Positions 56,801 through 64,000 of a DNA stretch of 64,000 nt are shown piece after piece. The DNA is from Protea cynaroides (taxonomy: Eukaryota > Streptophyta > Magnoliopsida > Proteales > Proteaceae), in NCBI GenBank assembly GCA_028583415.1, contig CM053266.1, forward strand, positions 5,651,217-5,715,216, in the 5' to 3' direction. The number at the start of each line of letters is the position of its first letter. Position 1 is the stretch's first letter. The translations under genes and the position numbers were made by a program. The notes beneath the pieces are model-generated. The model was not told the origin of the DNA, did no database searches, and saw nothing but the letters and a program-made list of their open reading frames with translations.

Positions 56801-57030
56801 AGCCCCCACCACATCAGACACAAAATCTAAATAACCAAAATTATTGGAGAGACGCTCACAAACTAATGGCTTTGGAATAATGATGGTGCACACTAGAGAA
56901 AAAGAGGCACTTGATCGTGTCTTGTCTTTCACTTTCTACGTATCCTTTGAGTTTAAAAGCTGTATGGTCATCAGAGTGAGTGTTATACGTTTTGTAACTT
57001 TTGTTAGAGAGTTCCATTATCTAGCTGGTG

Positions 57031-57036
57031 AATAAA
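57031..57036 (+). terminator. Candidate poly(A) signal of the CEN/TFL1-like gene
   Basis: AATAAA 231 bp after the stop codon, the first perfect copy downstream. Plant signals are loose, so the true end may differ. Confidence 0.4.
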
Positions 57037-58235
57037 TATGATCAGAAGGGTGGGTCCCTCTTATTTTCCATTAAAGGAGAAAAATTCGATGACACGTGAC
57101 ACTTGCATGTGTTAAATTGCATCTTCCCCAGGAGTAGTGGGGCGCAGGATCTTATGACGATTGAGTTTTGACAACCCTCAACCCCACAGACATATTTGTA
57201 TATAGGATCCTGAATGGAGCAGTGTGCAGTGATTCTCGTTGCAGGCCTCCAACCCAGCCAACCACGTGAAAAGGAAAAAGCATCAAATGGTGTTTCTTGA
57301 GATATCTATTCTCGGCACTGAGTTTTCTCTCTATGATTGATCTCGTTCTATTTATGGGTAGTGTAGAAAGGACGTATCCTCTAATGGCTAAAGGATCAGG
57401 GATATCCCTACTCCACTCATCACTTGATCACGAAGTCAAGAGACGCATCAAAGAACGGGGTATCAGTGGGCACCAATATCGGTATGATCTTCTACACCAG
57501 AAAAAGAAATACCGATATGATGTTTTTTATTTCGATACAAAGTACAGACCCGTGTTCATTTATTGCCGTACCACCTATTGGGATTGGGATCAAAGCACAC
57601 CACCAATCATGACGCAGCCAATGGCCAATTGCACAATTGCACAATGATGGTAGAATATCTCCCATATCTGGAGGCTTGAGGGGATCAAAAGATTCAAAAG
57701 GGACCCGGCTTTTCTCAAGTTTAATGGTTTCTCAAGTTATCATTCAGGGATTGGAATCAGTTCAGTATGTATATCAATACATTGGTTTGCACATAAAATT
57801 CACTCTAACCATTGGATCATAATTTGAAAAACCATTAGAGTTAGGACGATCTTTTTCCATCAAAGCAGCCTAAGCAGTGGAGAATGATATGACGTTCAAT
57901 TGCTTCCTGCATTGGGCACTTTTTTATGTGATAGGTATTAGGCACTTTGTGGCTTTGGGACATTTCAGAAATTGCAATGGCCAAAGGAATTGACGATAAC
58001 CTTGAGGAAAAAAAAAAAAGCAGCTGCTGCCTTTCTTCTTCATTCCTATTTTAAGGAAATTCAAGGAAAGCACCAGCCTTTCTTTCTCATCCTTATTTTA
58101 ACTTGTGTTTGTAGTCTACACTTTACACTACTATTTGTGCTATATAAAAAAGGTAGCCGGCCAATTCTAATCATTTTGGATTTATAGAAGTTATTCTTCA
58201 TTTTAAACTCAAATTTAATCTATTACATTGAAAAA
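57037..58235. other. Intergenic region downstream of the CEN/TFL1-like gene
   Basis: Open frames at 57297-57647 and neighbours have no recognisable domain and no good start context. A short A-run lies near 58009. I find no gene or clear repeat here. Confidence 0.5.
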
Positions 58236-58237
58236 TT

Positions 58238-58455
58238 TTCTTGCCAAGTTGATTGGTATCCTGTTGGTAAAGTGCAAGCACCAAAAATATCATGTGTTGG
58301 AATCTCCTGTCTGCACATTGTGCCTTTAAACACCTCTTTCCCTTCCCTCTCTTCGTCCCATGTATCTGCTAATGTGGAAATCCCTAAGGGCCCCAAAAGA
58401 GTATGAACTCAAAAGAAAAAAGAAAAATTATTTAAAAAAAAAAAAAAAAAAAACT
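58238..58455 (+). mobile_element. Possible SINE with poly-A tail
   Basis: GGTATCCTGTTGGTAAAGTG resembles an A box and GTGTTGGAATCTCC a B box about 35 bp later. A pyrimidine-rich body and a tail of about 19 A residues (58435-58453) follow. tRNA folding is poor. Target duplications were not found. Confidence 0.4.
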
Positions 58456-59271
58456 GTCCTATGTGTCTATGCATCATTGTATTGGTATGTAGCCTCCCAT
58501 AGTCTCGGATTTTTCTGAGTCCAATTTTGCCACTTGACAAACTCAATTTGAGGTTGAGATTGACATGTGGATAGGGACCTTAAGGATTACATGTTTATAG
58601 AGATCAAACCATCCAACCTTCCCCGTTAGGAGAAATATGTGTAGGGTAGATTTCTGTACTATGTGCACAGTAAAGATCTCCTCTTTCATTAACTTTCTTG
58701 TATTTGCCTTCTTCATTCCAAAGGTTAGGGTGTTCGGAACATAAAAAGATCCTCTGCTGCACTCCTGTGGAGCAGAGGTGATCCTGAGCATTACAGTCCC
58801 GATGCCCTCCCATTGCGCAGGATCAAGATTGCTCCACAGAAGTGCAGCAAATGATCCTAGTCCGTCCGGAACCTTCTCTGCTTCCCTTTCTCTTTCAGGA
58901 AAATTTCACGCATCTCTCCTATACTTTGCCTTAAACGCACTCAACCCCCGATTTCGCAATTAATTACAACCGCACCTTACACTGCTAACTTGACTAATAG
59001 AAAAATGTTAAATGACCTATTTGCCCTCCCTTTAATTTGACTAAAAATTTTAATGACCCAATTCCCTTCAACGTCTTCTCAAGTTTTGTTGCCGCCTCCA
59101 TTGGAGGAGGATGTTCTTCTATGGTGGCACCTTGCATCGATGATTGATGTCCTTACCACCACCACCACTACCGAATCTGACGAGGTCTCGGAAGTTGAGG
59201 TGGATTGTACGTACACCATAAGTAGAAGCAAAGAAGAACAAGTATGATAATAAGCAAATGAAAGAACTTAC
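58456..59271. other. Unassigned region left of the RCC1 fragment
   Basis: Contains a + strand frame (59053-59247) starting MTQFPSTSSQVLLPPPLEED with a Thr run, with no known domain. If the RCC1-family gene were complete its later exons should lie here on the minus strand, but I do not see RCC1 repeats. Confidence 0.4.
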
Positions 59272-59453
59272 AGCAACTGGAGGCTACGACACAAATGTCG
59301 ATGCCAACGAGTTATGGAAAACAAGTTAGATTTGGCTGGAGCTCCTAGATGACCGACAGAATCCCAGTTGGTTGCTCCACAGAACAATAACTCTCCACTC
59401 TGTTTCGCTGTCTTCTCATCTTTTGATTTCTTCTCTATTTCCACCGTCGACAT
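59272..59453 (-). pseudogene. First exon of an RCC1-family gene, frameshifted fragment
   Basis: On the minus strand it starts MSTVEIEKKSKDEKTAKQ, then GELLFCGATNWDSVGHLGAP. This resembles the N-terminus of plant RCC1-repeat (RCC2-like) proteins, which read GELLFCG..WD..GR. After NLFSITR the expected continuation (LVGIDIxxVAS) is present only in another frame (VGIDICVVASSC), so a small deletion has shifted it. A perfect GTAAGT donor follows at 59271-59266, as expected for the end of a first exon. No later RCC1 blades are visible to the left. Recognition is from memory of the family and is moderate. Confidence 0.5.
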
Positions 59454-59626
59454 TTTTGGTCAGTGAGAACCAAAAAAAAAAATGAAAACGAAGAAAGAAA
59501 TGAAATATCGAGAAGGAGGGGAAGGTAATGGAGGAGGGAGGGGTTTAACACTCAACGGCTAGTCGAGGGAAAAGTTGGTGGAAGGTGGGATTTGGTCCTA
59601 GATCTAACCCTGAGTTGGTGGGACAA

Positions 59627-61919
59627 GGTGACTTTCTTAAGTCACGTGGTATCATCAGAAGGAATAAAAGTAGACCCCCGCAAGATCGAAGCAATTGTAG
59701 GATGGGAAGTGCCTAAGAACATTGCCGAGATTAGAAGTTTCTTAGGGGTAGTTGGTTATTACTGACGATTTGTGGAATCATCGTACCTCTTACCAAGCTA
59801 ACCAGGAAGGGAGAAAAGTTTGTTTGGACTGACAAGTGTGAAGTATTTCCAAACATTGAAAGCAAAGCTGATATTGACTCCCATCCTGACCATTCTGGTA
59901 CTAGGGCAGCCATTCACCCTGTACACCGATGCTTCTGGATTAGGTTTGGGATGCATGCTGATACAAGGTGAATAAGTGATTGCCTATGCTTCAAGGCAAC
60001 TTATGGAACATGAGAATAATTACCCTACTCATGATTTGGAATTAGTGGCGGTGATTCATGCAATCAAGACTTGGAGACATTACTTGTACAGTGAGAAATT
60101 TCAGATAAAGTCAAATCATAAGAGTCTTACTTATCTCTTCACTCAGAAAGAGTTGAATATGAGGCAAAGGAGATGGTTGGAACTTCTGAAGGATTACAAC
60201 TGCGATATTCAGTATCACCCAGGCAAGGCTAACGTGGTAGCTGATGCTTTGAGTAGAAAGGGAATAATGAAGCCTAAAGGAGGACTGAGTACAAACACTA
60301 CCTTATGTTTCGCAGCAATAGTTTTGGATTGGGATAAAGAGCAGAATATAATAGAAACTCGAGATGATCCTATAGAGCAAAGACTGATCCATAAGTTCTC
60401 GCTGATGTTTACGGCATTAAAGATCATTCCAGACTTGATAGATGAAGTGAAAGTTGCAATTCTGTTGGACCTACATCTGAGGAGAGTACAAGAAGATTTG
60501 GAGAAGGAAAAGCCAAATCCTGACTTTACAATGAATGCAGATAAGGTCCTAAGATATAGAGGATGATTGTGTATACCTGAAAGTGAAGACTCAGACCTTA
60601 GAGACAAAATAATGTTAGAAGCCCATTCCACTCCGTATTCGATACATCCTGGAAGAAATAAAATGTATCATGATCTGAAGAGATTATAATGGTGGTGAGG
60701 AATGAAAGTTGATGTGGCAAGGGACGTCTTCCAGTGTCTAAATTGCCCGTAAGTAAAGGCTGAAAGACAAAGACCAGTAGGCTTACTACAATTGCTACCT
60801 GAGCCAGCTTGGAAATGGAACCGTATCACTATAGACTTCATCACTGGTTTGCCACTAACTCCTAGATCAGTTGATACTGTTTGGGTGATTGTTGATCGTG
60901 TAACTAAGATAGTTCGCTTCATTACTATAAGACCTCAATATACCTTGGAGCGACTAGCCAAGCTATATGTAGATAATATAGTCAGACTATACGGTGTACT
61001 TGAGAGCATAGTATCCAACAGGGATCCACGCTTCATTTCAAAGTTCTAGGAGGGACTATAGAAGGCTATAGGAATGAAGTTGAAATTTAGCACAGCATTT
61101 CACCCTCAGACCGATGGTCAGTTGAAGTGGACCATTCAGATTTTAGAGGATATGCTCCGAGCTTGTGCTATTGATTGCAAAGGAACTTGGGATGAGAGGT
61201 TGCCACTGATCGAGTTTGCTTACAACAATAGCTACCAAGCTACCATACAAATGTCACCCTATGAGGCATTGTACAGTAGGAAGTATCGAACCCCTCTGCT
61301 GTGGAATGAAGTTAGTGAATAAAGGATAGTGGTACCAAAGTTCATGGAAGAGACTTGTCGAGTAGTTGGCTAGATCAAATAAATGGTCAAGACAGCTCAA
61401 GATCGTCAGAAACATTATGCGGATACCAGACATTGAAACCTTGAGTTCGCTATAGGTGACAAGGTATTCCTGAAAATATCACCTATGTGGGGTCTAAAAC
61501 GATTCGGTAAGAAGGCGAAATTATGTCTCAGATACATTGGACCTTATGATATCTTGGCAAGACATGGAAAAGTAGTGTATCAACTAACGTTACCGCCATC
61601 TATGTCTGGTGTGCATGATGTATTTCACGTTTAACTTTTGAAGAAATACATCAGAGATACAACACATTTTTTTACTGCAAATCTCTCGAATTTGATCGAA
61701 GACCTAACATTTAAAGTAGTGCCATCCGAGATCACTAGTCAGAAGGTACAACATCTTCATAACCAAGATATTTACTATGTCAAGGTCACCTGGAGAAGCC
61801 AAGATGTAGAGGAAATAACATGGGAAGAGAAAAACGCTATGTGAAAGTAATATCCTCACCTGTTCAACTCAAACGATATGTACAAATTTCAAGGATGAAA
61901 TTTATTTTAGGGGGAGAGT
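59627..61919 (+). pseudogene. pol: E5: 5'-truncated Tekay-type pol remnant
   Basis: Starts within the RT (SHVVSSEGIKVDPRKIEAIV) and continues through RNase H (TLYTDASGLGLG near 59918, DLELVAVIHAIKTWRHYLY), integrase (FITGLPLTPRSVDT, VDRVTKIVRF, SNRDPRF, HPQTDGQLKWTIQ) and chromodomain (DIYYVKVTWRSQDVEEITWE). LTR, gag, protease and most of RT are absent on the left. There are more than ten stops, and the residue following GQ in the integrase DDE region (usually SE) reads LK, removing the catalytic Glu. It ends in a purine tract (about 61905-61919) and LTR. It is more diverged from E1-E3 than they are from each other. Confidence 0.88.
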
Positions 61920-63141
61920 TATAAGACCCGCACTCTACTAACCCGGTTTAACCGTGTCGTGCCAGGTATTCCTATCATGATCAGCTCAAACGGACCAACC
62001 GTATACAGAACCACTAAGCTAGGTAAGGGAAACTAGTCTTTCAAGGGTTGTCCGATCGAGAGTTTTAGGTTGTCTGCTCATGTTATTTTCTGACCGGTAA
62101 GGTACAATTCTGACTCTGTGTTTAGGAAGGTTTCCAAATTTAGAGAGATCACTCTTCTAATTTAGGGAGGGCTCTATATAGAGACCTTCTCTCTATATAA
62201 AGGATGTCCTTCTACCTTCTCTCACTCTTTTGCTCATTCCCAAACCCTAGAACTAAAAGAAAGAGAAGAGAAGGAGGAGAAGGAGGCTTAGGGAAGAAGG
62301 AGCTTGGAGAAAGGAAAAGAGGTTCTGCAGAAGGAGGAATTGCCATCGATTTCCAACCAACAACATTGAGGAGTCAACGATAAGTCTCCTTCTCTCTGTA
62401 GAAGGCTAGGTTATGTTAGGATTCAAGATTACACTGTGTTGGATCAGATCCAATACTATGATTATGATTTCCAACGACTTTTACTTAAATTTAGATAATG
62501 ATGGTTGTAAGGGTTATAATGGGTTAGTATAATTAACAACTATAGGCCATAAGATGACCTTAGGATGAATCCCATTGTTGAGCGAAAGAGTCAACTCAAA
62601 AAGAATTCAGACTGAAAGACAAACCTAGAGTATAACTCAAGAGTTGTCTGGTCCCTTGACCGGCCGACTTTATAGGAGATCAGTGAGGCGACTGATGACT
62701 CTTGGGAAGTCTACAGGGTTTTGTCCGGTGGACTCATCAGTACTAATACAAGACCGGTGACTTGACTGGACAGTGTCCGGAGGACATATATAGGAGACCG
62801 GACAATAAAATAGAGTACAATAACTTGACAAAATAGAATCTTAATTTAATTTTATTAATTGCTTACTTTCAAAGCTTGGAAGAGAAATAAGCATCACTCA
62901 CAGGTGAGGGAACAAGACCTAAACTAATAAGCTAATAACAAGCTACCCTTTACTTTTTGTCTATTTTACTGATGCCATGCTTTGTATGAATGTTTGTGAA
63001 TCTCACTTGTCATCCAATAACTGTTATTCCTGTTCATGTATATTTTATTATTGTTCTTATTCTCTTATGTTGATGATGATGATGATGATATGAATAGGCA
63101 TGTGTATGTGTGTAGTCGGTATGTTCGATGGGGAGAGGTTG
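61920..63141 (+). repeat. E5 3' LTR, interrupted
   Basis: Begins TATAAGACCCG after the purine tract. It has TATATAAAGG at about 62194-62203 and the 'gggaacaagacctaaact' block near 62905. The LTR is cut at 63142 by the start of another LTR. Confidence 0.8.
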
Positions 63142-64000
63142 TGTAAGACCCACACTCCACTAACTTGGTCTAACAGTGTCGTGCCAGATCTTCCCATCAT
63201 TCCTGGACCAAGTGGACCGAGTGTGTGAAGATAGATCACAAACTAGGTATGAGAATCGAGTTAAAAACACTGAAAACATACCTAAGGTTGCATACCTGGG
63301 TAGGTATGGTCGACCATAAGGAAGGAAACCAAAAATCTTAAATCCAGAACCCCACGGTCGATGATTTCGACCATACGGTCGACATTTTATGCGATCATAT
63401 GATTGATCGTGAGAACCCAGTTTTGAAAACTTTCCTAAACTAAAGGATTGATTTCCTAATTGAAAGAGGAATCTATATGGAGAGTTTTCCTCTATATAAA
63501 GGACATCCCTCAGCCATTTTTCACTCTTTTAGAACATTAGTAAACCCTAGAGAAAGAGAAGAAAGAAAAGGATTAAACTAGGAAGAACTTGAATTGCATG
63601 TAGACTATGACCAGAACTCTCAAGGTCGCAGCTACAGTCGATCATAGCATGACCAGTATGACTAGGGATCGACCATAGGCATTCGAAAGATTTCATAAAT
63701 CATATGGTCACAGCTACGGTCGCACCATATGCGACCATAGGGTATCGACCGTAGACAGTAAGGTCTATACAGCATGAGACCATAGGACCAATCAGACACC
63801 TATCAGTGCTCTGTTTCGATTTTTGACTACTGTACATGTTACATATGAACCCTAACTTAAATTCATATAACTTTTAAGTTGTTAAATCAATTCAAAGAGA
63901 ATTTTAAGGCTTGGAAGGAGATCGAGTATTGCTAATAGGTTTGGGAACAGGACCTAAACTAATTGATTAATAACAAACTATTTATTTTTATTGAGTCCAA
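63142..64000 (+). repeat. Second Tekay-type LTR inserted in the E5 LTR, cut by the window edge
   Basis: TGTAAGACCCACACTCC at 63142 is a fresh LTR start, related to but different from 61920. It has TATATAAAGG at 63493-63502 and repeated GGTCGACC/GGTCGATC-like blocks (63310-63400, 63620-63740). It reaches the 'ggaacaggacctaaactaatt' block at 63945-63965. Its end and any internal region lie outside the window. Confidence 0.8.

Noticed and set aside
57297..57647. 116-codon frame downstream of the CEN gene as a possible gene
   Set aside because: No known domain, overlapping alternative frames, and no splice or promoter signals that stand out.
1..64000. Search for bacterial-type systems, CRISPR arrays, rRNA or true tRNA genes
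   Set aside because: Nothing of the kind is visible. The tRNA-like stretches at 53594 and 58238 do not form a cloverleaf and carry A-rich tails, so they were treated as possible SINEs.

Overview
The window reads as nuclear DNA of a flowering plant. It holds one intact plant gene with canonical GT/AG introns, and almost everything else is nested long terminal repeat (LTR) retrotransposons of plant type. The species cannot be fixed from the sequence. There are no operons, bacterial signals or CRISPR arrays.

Left part (1-24949): an LTR end (1-1313) is followed by a three-level nest. A solo LTR (2074-24949, 5-bp duplication CGTAT) was split by a minus-strand Ty3/gypsy chromovirus of Tekay/Del type, here called E1 (2997-23315, duplication ATATG). 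The gag of E1 was in turn split by a sister element, E2 (9417-17797, degenerate duplication GAAAG/GATTG).

Middle part (25389-52717): a 5'-truncated LINE on the + strand was split twice. A full-length + strand Tekay-type element, E3 (25738-37667), has two LTRs of exactly 2194 bp. A Tat-lineage Ty3/gypsy element, E4 (37810-51242), has a perfect CAAGC duplication. Rejoining the three LINE pieces restores its reading frame, apart from one stop.

Right part (52718-64000): mostly single-copy-looking DNA around an intact four-exon CENTRORADIALIS/TERMINAL FLOWER 1-like gene (55237-56800). It is followed by a broken first exon of an RCC1-family gene, a decayed Tekay-type remnant (E5) and two stacked LTRs running off the end.

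The most interesting material lies in the Tekay-type family (E1, E2, E3). First, all three copies carry a 68-71 nt intron-like segment exactly between gag and protease. Splicing would fuse gag to pol, and retention would stop translation after gag. Second, E1 and E3 carry an antisense gene between the primer binding site and gag. It has its own leader intron and a protein resembling the 'putative plant transposon protein' family, and it is separated from the divergent gag start by a 75-76 bp GGTCGA-rich tandem repeat. E2 lost this module by a microhomology deletion. E4 carries a different antisense ORF in the usual Tat position, a triplicated RNase H segment and a 153-bp tandem array.

The retroelement genes are all broken to some degree. 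The only gene I would call functional is the CEN/TFL1-like one.
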